A DNA stretch of 39,919 bases from Bifidobacterium breve (GTDB lineage: Bacteria > Myxococcota_A > UBA796 > SXON01): contig CALQBK020000024.1 in the NCBI GenBank assembly GCA_943328795.2, positions 1 through 39,919 on the forward strand. Reading direction: 5' to 3'. Position 1 is the stretch's first letter. Every line of letters starts with the position of its first letter. The notes under the pieces were generated by a model. It was given only the letters and a program-made list of their open reading frames with translations, ran no database searches and was not told where the DNA came from. This document shows positions 14,784 through 23,927 of this stretch, piece after piece. The position numbers and the translations under genes are program-made.

Positions 14784-17540
14784 CCAGGCCCGGTAGACCG
14801 CTGTCCCGAGGTCCGCCGAGGTGACGGCGACCAAGCCACCGCCGGCGTCCAGGCTGGTGATGCTCTCCTGCAGGTCGATCGTGCCGGTGGCCGCGGGGTT
14901 TGCGGGGTCGTGCACGTCGATCGCGACGACGTCGCTCGGGTGGTCCCCCTTCGGGCCGTATCCGACGAGCAGCGTGTCCGTCTCGGCGTCGAACGCGACG
15001 GAGGTCACCCCCTTCGGGGTCTTCTGGGCGCCGAGCGCGCCGGCGAGCGCCTGGGAGAGAGCGGCGTCTTGCGTGCACGTCTGGCCGATCCCGAGGCGGG
15101 AGAGCTGCTCGATGCGCGTCACCACGAGCCCGCTGTCGGCGACGAGGTAGAGCAGCTCGCCGAAGCCCGGCAGCGTGCCGAGGGCCAGCTGGGGAACGTT
15201 GCCCCACCCCTTGCAGCTCACCGCGCGCTCCCAGGGCGCTCCGGGTGCCGGGTTGCTCGGCAGCAACGTCAGCGGGACGCTCGAGCCGGCGGCGATGAGC
15301 CAGCCCCCCGTCAGCTCCAGGTCCCACGTGGTGCCCGGCTCGGACCCGACATCCGCTGCAGCGACGAGGTTCGGCCCATCGGCCGCACTCCAGCTCCACG
15401 CCATCACGCTCGGCGGCTCGCTCGCCAACGCGGCATACGCCATCACTCGCGCGCCATCTTGCCGCGCGGCGACCGCGGTAGCCGGCCAGGTGCGTCCCTC
15501 CGGCTGAGGCAGGGGCGTGAGCTCGCCGCTGCTGCTGCGCGCGTGCAGGAACACGCCGTCGCCGTTCCCGATCACGACCACGTCGTCCGTGGCCGCCACG
15601 TCGCGGATGAACGACTGGCCGCGGGCCCGCTCGAAGCCGGGGCGGCTCCAGACTTGGGCGACGCTTGAGCCTTGTTCGTCCAGCGCGTACTCGGCGCCGC
15701 CGAACAGCAGGTCCGCGACGAGGATCCGGTCGCCGTCCAGCACTGCGCTGTTCACCACGCCACCAGGGATCACGGTGCGGATGAGCTTCGCTGCCGTGGG
15801 GTCGACCTTGACGATCCCGTAGTCGTCGTGCGACACCAGGAACCGGGCCGCGACCGGGTCGCTCGGGATGTCTCCGACCACGACGCCATCGTTGGTGTTG
15901 TCGCCCCAGATCCTCCGGGCGGGCCCGCACGTGGCGCCCGGCTGACCGCACGCCGGCAAGCGCGGGGCGGGCAGCCACTCGGAGAGGAGGCCGAGGTAGG
16001 CTAGGCCGCCCGTTGGCTGGGGGAAGTAGCCGACCACGAGGCGGCCCTTGTCGTCCAGGTTGAGCCAGGTCGGCCAGTTGGTCTCCCCGTAGGTGCGGTG
16101 GCGGGGCGAGCCAGCGCACGCGTGCGACTCCGGCGCCGTGCCGCAGGTGAGCAGGGCCCCGTTCCCGGCGACCAAGAGCCTCCCATCTTGCACCTCCATG
16201 TCGAGCGCGACGTTCGCCCAGTTGGATGGGGCCGTGAACGTGAGCGATGGCGCGGCAGGGTCCGAGACGTCCACCTTCGACCACACGCACACGCACGACC
16301 CGTTCGGTCGAAGGCACGGCCCGTCGTCCGTCTCCCCCGCGCAAGTCCCCGCGCGGGCGCCGGCGCGGCCCAAGTACACCGACGCGGTCGCCGGCACGGC
16401 CGTGCAGTCCTCCTCGAACGCGATCGCGGAGGAGTACCACGCCCGCTGGTCCGCAAGCGCCCCGACCCGGACAGGGAGCAACGGCCGGGTGACGTCGACG
16501 ATGTCCACGCCGTTCCCGTCGGCCAGGTAGGCCCGGCGCGCGGGCGGACCGCCCGGGCACCCCTCCGCGACCCGGATGCCCTCGACCGCGGGCGCGGCCC
16601 CCAGCTCGGGCGCCGGGGTGGCGCCGGAGTAGTGGCTCACCTCGCCGACGATCTTGCCGGTGGCGTCGGTGTCGACGACCACGAGCCCGTCGTGCGTGTT
16701 CCCGATGTAGAGCATTCCGCTGCCCGTCGAGCGCCCGTCGCCCACCCACTGCAGCGCGTGGATCTTGTCGAACGTCGCGAATTGATCGATGACCGCGTCG
16801 GTGGCCTCGTCGATCACGTACACGATCACCCCTGAGCCGCCGTAGACTATGCCAGGCGGCCCATGGGTGATGACGTTGCTCTGCCCGTGCGCGGTCGCGA
16901 CGCGGTGGAACCCGTGCCACTCGCAGCTGCTGAGCGGCTCCCAGCCGGGGTCGCGATCGCCGTACGCGAGGCGGAGCACGGGTGGGCTGTCCGACTCAGT
17001 CGCCCAGATGTTGGCGCTCTCCGAGCTGGCCAGGGCCCACCCGAACGGCCGGTCGTCGGTCCCAGCGAGCACCTTCAGCACGTCGTCGAGCACGTCGTAG
17101 CTCAGCTTGCCGCCGACGGCCGAAGCCCGCCGCGCGCCGGCGCCGAAGCTCGGGAGCAGCCGGGCGTCGCCATCCGGGCGGCCGCGCCATCCCCAGCGAC
17201 GGGTCGAGTCGCACGCCAGCACACCGTCGCCCGGGGCGTCGTCGGCTGCACACGCCCAGGTCGCGCCGGTTGGCGAGAACGGGACCGAGATCGGGCTCGC
17301 TACGAAGCACGCGTCGGCCGGACCGCTCGCGACGACCAGGTCGAGCCGCGCAGCGGTGGGCAGCTTCCCGCGCGCGAGCCGACGAAGCTGCTCCGCGTCC
17401 ACCGACCAGGCCCCGTAGGCCATCGCCGGCTCGAGCTCGACTTGCGCCGAGGTGGAGCGGTTGCCGTCTGGGTCGTCGCGCCGCACGGTCGTCTCGGCGA
17501 GCACGGGGATGGTCTCGTCAACGGGCGGGGGGCGCATCAC
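14781..17540 (-). CDS. Large LVIVD-like beta-propeller protein, probable lipoprotein
   Basis: 919 residues from GTG 17540. Repeated strands with Asp-rich turns are typical of LVIVD or other propeller lipoproteins (GVIVYVIDEATDAVIDQFAT, GLVVVDTDATGKIVGEVSHY, GNGVDIVDVTRPLLPVRVGA, GDHPSDVVAIDVHDPANPAA, LDAGGGLVAVTSADLGTAVY). Cysteines are frequent. In frame upstream of 17540 the DNA reads [12 protein letters not shown], a lipobox, after a CTG at 17576 that has GGAG five bases before it. The true product is probably a lipoprotein starting at 17576 or another non-ATG codon. A role in surface display is inferred. It faces the dehydratase tail to tail. Confidence 0.85.
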   Translation of the reverse strand: MMRPPPVDETIPVLAETTVRRDDPDGNRSTSAQVELEPAMAYGAWSVDAEQLRRLARGKLPTAARLDLVVASGPADACFVASPISVPFSPTGATWACAADDAPGDGVLACDSTRRWGWRGRPDGDARLLPSFGAGARRASAVGGKLSYDVLDDVLKVLAGTDDRPFGWALASSESANIWATESDSPPVLRLAYGDRDPGWEPLSSCEWHGFHRVATAHGQSNVITHGPPGIVYGGSGVIVYVIDEATDAVIDQFATFDKIHALQWVGDGRSTGSGMLYIGNTHDGLVVVDTDATGKIVGEVSHYSGATPAPELGAAPAVEGIRVAEGCPGGPPARRAYLADGNGVDIVDVTRPLLPVRVGALADQRAWYSSAIAFEEDCTAVPATASVYLGRAGARAGTCAGETDDGPCLRPNGSCVCVWSKVDVSDPAAPSLTFTAPSNWANVALDMEVQDGRLLVAGNGALLTCGTAPESHACAGSPRHRTYGETNWPTWLNLDDKGRLVVGYFPQPTGGLAYLGLLSEWLPAPRLPACGQPGATCGPARRIWGDNTNDGVVVGDIPSDPVAARFLVSHDDYGIVKVDPTAAKLIRTVIPGGVVNSAVLDGDRILVADLLFGGAEYALDEQGSSVAQVWSRPGFERARGQSFIRDVAATDDVVVIGNGDGVFLHARSSSGELTPLPQPEGRTWPATAVAARQDGARVMAYAALASEPPSVMAWSWSAADGPNLVAAADVGSEPGTTWDLELTGGWLIAAGSSVPLTLLPSNPAPGAPWERAVSCKGWGNVPQLALGTLPGFGELLYLVADSGLVVTRIEQLSRLGIGQTCTQDAALSQALAGALGAQKTPKGVTSVAFDAETDTLLVGYGPKGDHPSDVVAIDVHDPANPAATGTIDLQESITSLDAGGGLVAVTSADLGTAVYRAW

Positions 17541-17662
17541 CGAGCCGCAGGCGAGGAGCAGGAGGGTAGAGGTCAGGGGGACTCCGTGTTCACAGTGTAC
17601 GCCGCAGCCGGTCGGCGAGATCAGCGGCTGTGAGCCAGTGTCGCGGCCGGTTACGGAGTAGC

Positions 17663-18250
17663 ATGGCCGGCTCTCGCAAGTCTCCGACGACCGTTGTGCG
17701 GGAGGAGGCGTGGGCGTGGCTCGAGGCCTCGCTCGGGTGGATGCCGGGGCGCACGGGTCGGATCGTGCGAAGGCTCGCGTACCGCCCCTTCATCGCGAGC
17801 ATCGGGTTCCTGGACGTCGCGGAGCACACGCACCTGCGGTCGCCCCAGTGCCTGCGCGTCGGTCGCGGGGTCTCGATCGGCCGCGGTTCGCAGCTCACCT
17901 GCGGCGGCGGGCTCGTGATCGGAGATGACGTGATGATCGCGCAGGAGGTCACCATCATCACGAACGGTCACGTGTTCGACGACGTGACCGTGCCGATGGT
18001 GAAGCAGGGCATCTTCGACAAGCCCGTGTTCATCGAGGACGACGTGTGGATCGGCACTGGCGTGCGCATCATGGCCGGGGTGCGCATCGGCAAGGGCGCG
18101 ATCATCGCCGCGGGCGCGGTGGTGACGCGAGACGTTGAGCCGTACACGATCAACGGGGGCGTGCCGGCCCGGGCCATCGGCAAGCGGACGCCGGGTCAGA
18201 CAGGAGCGCCAGCCGACGCGGCGCGGAGCAGCGCCAGCGCGGACTCGTAG
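17663..18250 (+). CDS. Left-handed beta-helix acyltransferase (maltose/colanic acetyltransferase type)
   Basis: 195 residues from ATG 17663, with GGAG four bases upstream. After a basic N-terminal region come hexapeptide repeats ([80 protein letters not shown]) and the closing [17 protein letters not shown] contains the usual catalytic His. It should acetylate a sugar hydroxyl using acetyl-CoA. It is divergent from the propeller lipoprotein gene. Its last 55 bases overlap the convergent GT2 gene, so the Ala/Ser-rich tail is probably not conserved. Confidence 0.92.
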   Translation: MAGSRKSPTTVVREEAWAWLEASLGWMPGRTGRIVRRLAYRPFIASIGFLDVAEHTHLRSPQCLRVGRGVSIGRGSQLTCGGGLVIGDDVMIAQEVTIITNGHVFDDVTVPMVKQGIFDKPVFIEDDVWIGTGVRIMAGVRIGKGAIIAAGAVVTRDVEPYTINGGVPARAIGKRTPGQTGAPADAARSSASADS

Positions 18251-19059
18251 GCCGCCAAGGCGTCGGGGGGGAGGGCGCCTTGCGCGCGCTTGTCGGCGAC
18301 CCCCCGCCGCCCAACCGCGGCCAGCAACGCAACCACGGCCAGCTTGCCGAGGTGTGTCCCCAGGAGCACCGCTCGATCGACGGGCGCGATCTCGTGCATT
18401 GCGGCCGCCACGCGGACGCGCGTCTTGACCGACTCGGTGTACTTTCGGAGCGAACGGCTCTGCTCCTCGCGGTACGCGTAGAGCACGTCCGGGATCTCGA
18501 CGAACGCGTACTCCCGCAGCGCGCCCATCAGGAACGCGTGGTCCTCCGACGTGCGGAACCGCGCCTCGTACTGGAACCGCTCGAGCACGCTCGCGCGGAA
18601 CAGGAGCGCGGGGTGGACCACGTTCGGGATCTCGCGCCCCTTCAGGTAGCGGGGCGCCGGGGCGTCCTGCCCGAGGGTGCTGACCGGGCGCTCCTGGGCG
18701 TCGACGATCACGGCTCGAGGGGACACGAAATGCGTCCGCTTGTCGGCGTCGATCGCCTCCAGTTGCCGCTGAAAGCGACCGGGGAGCGACCAGTCATCTG
18801 CGTCTTGCCACGCGACGTAGGGCGTCTTCACCTCGCGAAGGCCCGTCACCCGCGCCGCGCCGCGCCCCCGGTTCTCGGCGTGGCGGATCACGCGGATCCG
18901 CGGGTCGGCGAACGCCTCCACCACCGGCGCCAGGGGGTCCTTGGAGCCGTCGTCCACGACGATGCAGGTCCAGTCCGAGAAGGACTGGAGCTGCAGCGAA
19001 CGCAGGGCGGTCGGGAGGTCGGCGTGGGCGTTGAACGCCGGGACGATGACGGTGATCAT
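18196..19059 (-). CDS. Glycosyltransferase family 2, paralogue of the GT2 at 3890-4747
   Basis: 287 residues starting [20 protein letters not shown], with [31 protein letters not shown], the metal site [28 protein letters not shown] and [20 protein letters not shown]. Many of these blocks repeat the other GT2 of the window almost word for word. It begins only 16 bases after the boxB stop on the same strand with no strong Shine-Dalgarno. It could therefore be read through from the box promoter, an unexpected link between benzoyl-CoA catabolism and glycan synthesis. Its 3' end overlaps the acyltransferase gene. Confidence 0.95.
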   Translation of the reverse strand: MITVIVPAFNAHADLPTALRSLQLQSFSDWTCIVVDDGSKDPLAPVVEAFADPRIRVIRHAENRGRGAARVTGLREVKTPYVAWQDADDWSLPGRFQRQLEAIDADKRTHFVSPRAVIVDAQERPVSTLGQDAPAPRYLKGREIPNVVHPALLFRASVLERFQYEARFRTSEDHAFLMGALREYAFVEIPDVLYAYREEQSRSLRKYTESVKTRVRVAAAMHEIAPVDRAVLLGTHLGKLAVVALLAAVGRRGVADKRAQGALPPDALAAYESALALLRAASAGAPV

Positions 19060-19075
19060 TGTGCCGCCGGGCGGC

Positions 19076-20491
<1,416 letters not shown>

Positions 20492-20526
20492 GGCGGGCCT
20501 CTGGAGTGACGGGGGAGGGGGTTTGG

Positions 20527-22170
20527 CTAGGTGCGGCGGTAGTCGAAGACGGCGCGTTCGGGGGCGCCGAACATCTTGAGCGCACCGCGCTCGCCGACGG
20601 CGTTCGGGCGCTGGAAGATCCAGTTCTGCCAGGCGGTCAGCCGGCCGAAGATCTTGTTGTCCATGCTCTCCGGGCCGCCGAAGCGCAGGTTCTGCTCCAT
20701 GCCGGTCAACGCGTCCGGGGACAGCGAGCAGCGCTCCTCGATCGCGATGCGGACCTCGTCGTCCCAGTCGATGGCGTCGGGCGCGAACGTGACGAGCCCC
20801 ATGTCGTCCGCCGTCTCGGCGTCGATCACCGACTTGCGGGCGGCGGCGGCCTCGGCGAGCAGCCGTGCGTCTTCGTCGCCGGGGAACCGCGCCTGCAGCC
20901 GCGTCATCCCGTTGTGCATCGGGAACGTGCCCGTGGACGCCGACGACAGCGTGATCGCGTTCTCCCCGTCGTCGTCGGCCAGCATGTAGCTGCGGTCGAC
21001 CACGAAGAGCATCTCGGCCAAGGAGCCGGCGAAGCAGTTGCCCGGCTCCACGATCGCGAACAGGGTCTTCGCCATGTTGTCGAGGCGCCGGAGCACACGC
21101 GCCTGGAACCCACGCACCTCGGTCGCGAACCAGCCGTCTCCGGCCACCGACGCGTCGTGGGCCAGGACCAGCGCGGGGTCGCCGTTGGAGCGCAGCAGCA
21201 AGAGCCCGATGTCGAGCTCGTTGATGCGCAGCCGGAGCAGCGCGTCGTCGAGCTCACGCCAGAACTGGAAGGCCCAGCAGCCCGCGTCGGCCGTCGCGGC
21301 GTCGACGGGCCGCTCGGTCGGCCCACGCAGGTCGACGCTCGCGACGCGGGACGCCCGGTCGAGCTTCACGGTCACGTTGCGGTAAGTCCAGGTGTCGCCG
21401 TCCACGGCGGGGGTGACGGCGGGGAGCGTGATGCTGCGCGCGTCGGCGGGCCGGGCAGGCGCCGCGCTGGCGACCGTCGCGACGCGGGCCTTGATGCCCT
21501 CAGCCCACTTGGAGCGGGAGAAGCTGCCGTCCACGACGTGGTGCTTCACGGCGTCGCGCGCCTTGAAGCCCTCCGCCTTGGTGCAGAACACGTCGGCGAT
21601 GTCACGGCGCACCTTGCGCTTGTCCGTCAGCCGCGTGAGCCCGCCGGTCCCCGGGAGCACGCCGAGCAGCGGGACCTCGGGGAGCGACACGGCCGAGTTC
21701 CCGTCGTCGACCAGGTAGATCTCCTTGCACGCCTCGGCAAGCTCGTACCCGCCGCCCGACGCCGTGCCGTTCAGCGCGGCGATCCACGTCTGCCCCGAGC
21801 GCTCGCACGCGTCCTCAATGTAGGTGCGCGTCTCGTTCGTGAACTTGCAGAAGTTCACCTTGAACGCGTGGGACGCGCTGGCCAGCATGCGGATGTTGGC
21901 GCCGGCGCAGAACACCTTGTCCTCGCCCGTCACCACCACCACGCGCACCTCGGGGTGCTCGAACCGCAGGCGCTGCACCACGTCGGCGAGCTCGATGTCC
22001 ACGGACAGGTCGTAGCTGTTGAGCTTGAGCTCGTACCCTGGCCACATGCCGCCATCTTCGTTCACGCGCATCGTGAGCGTCGCGACGGCCCCTTCTATCA
22101 CGAGCCCCCAGTGCCGGTAGCGTGAAGGGTGGGTGTCGAAGCTCACCGGGGGGTAGGACATCTCGGCCAT
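20527..22170 (-). CDS. boxC: 2,3-epoxybenzoyl-CoA dihydrolase BoxC
   Basis: 547 residues, in the normal range for BoxC. The N-terminal half is crotonase-like: TGEDKVFCAGANIRMLASAS and WIAALNGTASGGGYELAEAC form the oxyanion-hole regions, followed by VSLPEVPLLGVLPGTGGLTR. A second crotonase-like half includes LLLRSNGDPALVLAHDASVA and FAIVEPGNCFAGSLAEMLFV, and the protein ends near FGAPERAVFDYRRT. It opens the epoxide and cleaves the ring of 2,3-epoxybenzoyl-CoA. ATG 22170 is used; ATG 22161 is possible. It is the first gene of the boxC-boxB-GT2 set, divergent from the regulator. Confidence 0.96.
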   Translation of the reverse strand: MAEMSYPPVSFDTHPSRYRHWGLVIEGAVATLTMRVNEDGGMWPGYELKLNSYDLSVDIELADVVQRLRFEHPEVRVVVVTGEDKVFCAGANIRMLASASHAFKVNFCKFTNETRTYIEDACERSGQTWIAALNGTASGGGYELAEACKEIYLVDDGNSAVSLPEVPLLGVLPGTGGLTRLTDKRKVRRDIADVFCTKAEGFKARDAVKHHVVDGSFSRSKWAEGIKARVATVASAAPARPADARSITLPAVTPAVDGDTWTYRNVTVKLDRASRVASVDLRGPTERPVDAATADAGCWAFQFWRELDDALLRLRINELDIGLLLLRSNGDPALVLAHDASVAGDGWFATEVRGFQARVLRRLDNMAKTLFAIVEPGNCFAGSLAEMLFVVDRSYMLADDDGENAITLSSASTGTFPMHNGMTRLQARFPGDEDARLLAEAAAARKSVIDAETADDMGLVTFAPDAIDWDDEVRIAIEERCSLSPDALTGMEQNLRFGGPESMDNKIFGRLTAWQNWIFQRPNAVGERGALKMFGAPERAVFDYRRT

Positions 22171-22192
22171 GGTCTCGCTGGGTTGAGGATGA

Positions 22193-22245
22193 GCACTATA
22201 CTGCGTTTTACGTATGGGGAAGATGCGCTATACTGCACTTTCCAA
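22193..22245. promoter_or_regulatory. boxC / regulator divergent promoter with 32-bp-spaced direct repeat
   Basis: CTATACTGC occurs twice, at 22196-22204 and 22228-22236, set in the longer match GCRCTATACTGCRYTTT. The copies are 32 bp apart, about three helical turns, so they would lie on one face of the helix. The second copy contains TATACT (22229-22234), which sits 16 bp after TTTACG (22207-22212). This looks like a sigma-70-type promoter reading toward the membrane protein and regulator. On the other strand the copies give TATAGY elements facing boxC. BzdR/BoxR-type proteins repress until benzoyl-CoA binds, and these repeats are the natural operator candidates. Confidence 0.6.
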
Positions 22246-22285
22246 AATCGCCTCCCGCGGCTTTGGAGACTGGAGCCGCCCGACT

Positions 22286-22630
22286 GTGCCTGCATCCCGC
22301 TTGAAACCTGTGTTGGTGCCGATTGGCGGCGGGCTGTTGGGGCTCACGTTGGCGTGCATCGTGCTGATGTGGCTCGCGTGGGTGACGCTCGACCCCTGCG
22401 CGAAGGACACGCCGCTCCCGCTCTCGATGCTCGTGTTCCTGCTCACCGCCGGCGCGATGTTCGGCGGGGCCCTCGCCCACGTGTTTGAGCCCGGCGCGCG
22501 GCTCCTGGTCGGGGCGAGCGTCCTGGCTGTCGGCGCGGCGGCTGCGCTCTGGATCGCGCTGCTCGGGCACGCGGCGAGCGCGTCGCTCGACTGCACGTGG
22601 ATCCTGAACCCGCCCGTGGAGGCCGGGTGA
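22286..22630 (+). CDS. Small membrane protein of unknown function coupled to the box regulator
   Basis: 114 residues from GTG 22286. The same frame also opens at ATG 22214, but that codon lies inside the promoter and operator region, so the shorter form is preferred (GGAG ten bases upstream). Three or four hydrophobic stretches are visible: VLVPIGGGLLGLTLACIVLM, PLSMLVFLLTAGAMFGGALA and LLVGASVLAVGAAAALWIAL, with single Cys residues in short loops. Its stop overlaps the regulator start by four bases (GTGA), implying co-expression. I do not recognise the family. Involvement in aromatic acid entry or regulator localisation would be guesswork. Confidence 0.7.
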   Translation: MPASRLKPVLVPIGGGLLGLTLACIVLMWLAWVTLDPCAKDTPLPLSMLVFLLTAGAMFGGALAHVFEPGARLLVGASVLAVGAAAALWIALLGHAASASLDCTWILNPPVEAG

Positions 22631-23352
22631 CCCTCCTCGCGGAGCTGGGCGCGCGGATCCGCGGCCAGCGCGAGACACGCGGGTGGACGCGGGCGCAGCT
22701 CGCCCAGCGCGCCGGGATCTCGCTGCGGTTCTTGGCGGACGTCGAGCACGGCGACGGCAACCTCTCGGTCCAGCGGCTCTCGGAGATCGCGCAGGCGCTC
22801 GGCATGCCGTTCGGGGCGCTCACGGCGGACCTCGGGAGCACGGCCAGCGGGCCGAAGATCGCGCTCGTCGGCTTGCGCGGCGCGGGCAAGTCTACGATCG
22901 GGGCGGCGCTGGCCGCGTCGCTCGGCTGGGCGTTCGTGGAGGTCGACGCGCGGGTCGAGGACGCCGCTGGGATGCGGCTCGGGGACCTGTTCGAGTCGCT
23001 TGGCGCCGGGCGCTACCGGGAGCTGGAGCACGAGGTGCTGGTGTCGCTGCTGGCGGCCCCCGCCCCGGCCGTGCTCGCGACCGGGGGCTCGGTGGTGACC
23101 GCCCCGGACACCTGGGATCTGCTCCGACGGCGCGCGCGCACGGTGTGGCTGCGGGCGTCGCCCGAGTCGCACATCGCCCGCGTCGAGGCCCAGGGGGACT
23201 TGCGGCCGACGATGGGCCGAGCGAACGCCCTGGCCGAGCTCAACGAGATCCTGCTCACCCGCAGCCCGCTCTACGCGCAGGCCGCGCTCACGGTGGACAC
23301 CGACGGGAAGGGCGTCGTGGACGCGGTCGAGACCATCCGCGCGGTGGGGTAG
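22627..23352 (+). CDS. boxR: BoxR/BzdR-type transcriptional regulator (XRE HTH plus shikimate-kinase-like domain)
   Basis: 241 residues from GTG 22627. Residues 5-65 form an XRE helix-turn-helix (RETRGWTRAQLAQRAGISLR, FLADVEHGDGNLSVQRLSEI). After a very short linker a shikimate-kinase-like domain starts near residue 77, with P-loop VGLRGAGKST at residues 81-90, FVEVDARVEDAAGMRLGDLF and LATGGSVVTAPDTWDLL. This fusion defines BzdR/BoxR repressors, which sense benzoyl-CoA. The linker is much shorter than in the described Azoarcus BzdR (about 300 residues). The gene is divergent from boxCB and translationally coupled to the membrane protein before it. Confidence 0.93.
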   Translation: MTLLAELGARIRGQRETRGWTRAQLAQRAGISLRFLADVEHGDGNLSVQRLSEIAQALGMPFGALTADLGSTASGPKIALVGLRGAGKSTIGAALAASLGWAFVEVDARVEDAAGMRLGDLFESLGAGRYRELEHEVLVSLLAAPAPAVLATGGSVVTAPDTWDLLRRRARTVWLRASPESHIARVEAQGDLRPTMGRANALAELNEILLTRSPLYAQAALTVDTDGKGVVDAVETIRAVG

Positions 23353-23366
23353 AGGGTCACTCCGAA

Positions 23367-23642
23367 TCAGCGGAGCTGGCGGACGAGCTCGCCGAGGGTG
23401 GTCGCCCGCCCGTCGAGCGCGAGACCCGGCCCGTCCACGAGCTCGACGGGGATCCCGCGGCGCAGCAACCACAGCAGCGCCAGCTGGGTGTCCGGGTCGC
23501 GCCCGTCCGTCCCCGCCCGAACGCGCGCTCCCGGGGTGGACTGCAGGACACGGCGGCTCGCTGCGCGGGCCGTGCCCACCGCCACCTTTCGCGGGTCGTC
23601 CGCCGGGCCGAGGTCGAGCAAGCGATCGAGGAAGCGCGGCAT
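23367..23642 (-). CDS. Small hypothetical protein
   Basis: 91 residues from ATG 23642, starting MPRFLDRLLDLGPADDPRKV and ending ATTLGELVRQLR. Composition is protein-like (QLALLWLLRRGIPVELVDGP, with alternating hydrophobic and charged positions) and unlike the Arg/Ala-only shadow frames. It sits convergent to the box regulator (stops 14 bases apart) and is divergent from the HEAT-PilT gene. No signal peptide or known motif was recognised. Only a distant GGAG is present before the ATG, so expression is uncertain. Confidence 0.5.
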   Translation of the reverse strand: MPRFLDRLLDLGPADDPRKVAVGTARAASRRVLQSTPGARVRAGTDGRDPDTQLALLWLLRRGIPVELVDGPGLALDGRATTLGELVRQLR

Positions 23643-23676
23643 GGGACGATCTACTCCGGCGGCGCTTCTTTGGCTG

Positions 23677-23808
23677 GGGAGGTGCGCTATCGCGCCCCTC
23701 CCGGCGGCCCTTCGGCGAATCTGGCGGGCGAGTACACCCGCCAGATTCGCCCACGGTTCGGTCCCGCCGAAGACGGTGGGACCGAGACCGCGCGGGCCGG
23801 GCGCGGTC
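23677..23808. repeat. Cluster of strong inverted repeats upstream of the HEAT-PilT gene
   Basis: The main element is a perfect 15-bp inverted repeat: GGCGAATCTGGCGGG at 23714-23728 and CCCGCCAGATTCGCC at 23737-23751, with loop CGAGTACA. Two more follow. One is 23759-23768 pairing with 23775-23784 (10 bp with one G-T pair). The other is GACCGCGC/GCGCGGTC at 23786-23793 and 23801-23808. A bulged GGGAGG/CCTCCC pair precedes them at about 23678-23703. None is followed by a T-run. They fill most of the 285-base gap between the small ORF and the ATG at 23928. Confidence 0.75.
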
Positions 23809-23927
23809 GAGCAATGACGGCCGGGCGCGCGCCCGTTTTCAGAATTGCGGTGGTGCGGCGGGGCGAGAACGCCGGCACGTAGCCGGCGCCTGTCCCGCGC
23901 CTTCCCAAAAACCGGTACGATGTCCAG

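Noticed and set aside
12800-14839. 679-residue minus-strand frame
   Set aside because: Antisense of the PglF/FlaA1-type dehydratase; His/Arg/Val-rich composition without structure.
20506-22125. 539-residue plus-strand frame
   Set aside because: Antisense of boxC with shadow composition; boxC itself is a full-length, motif-complete gene.
22214-22285. ATG 22214 as start of the membrane protein
   Set aside because: It lies between the -35-like and -10-like elements and before the second operator repeat. The shorter GTG 22286 form leaves room for a transcript start.
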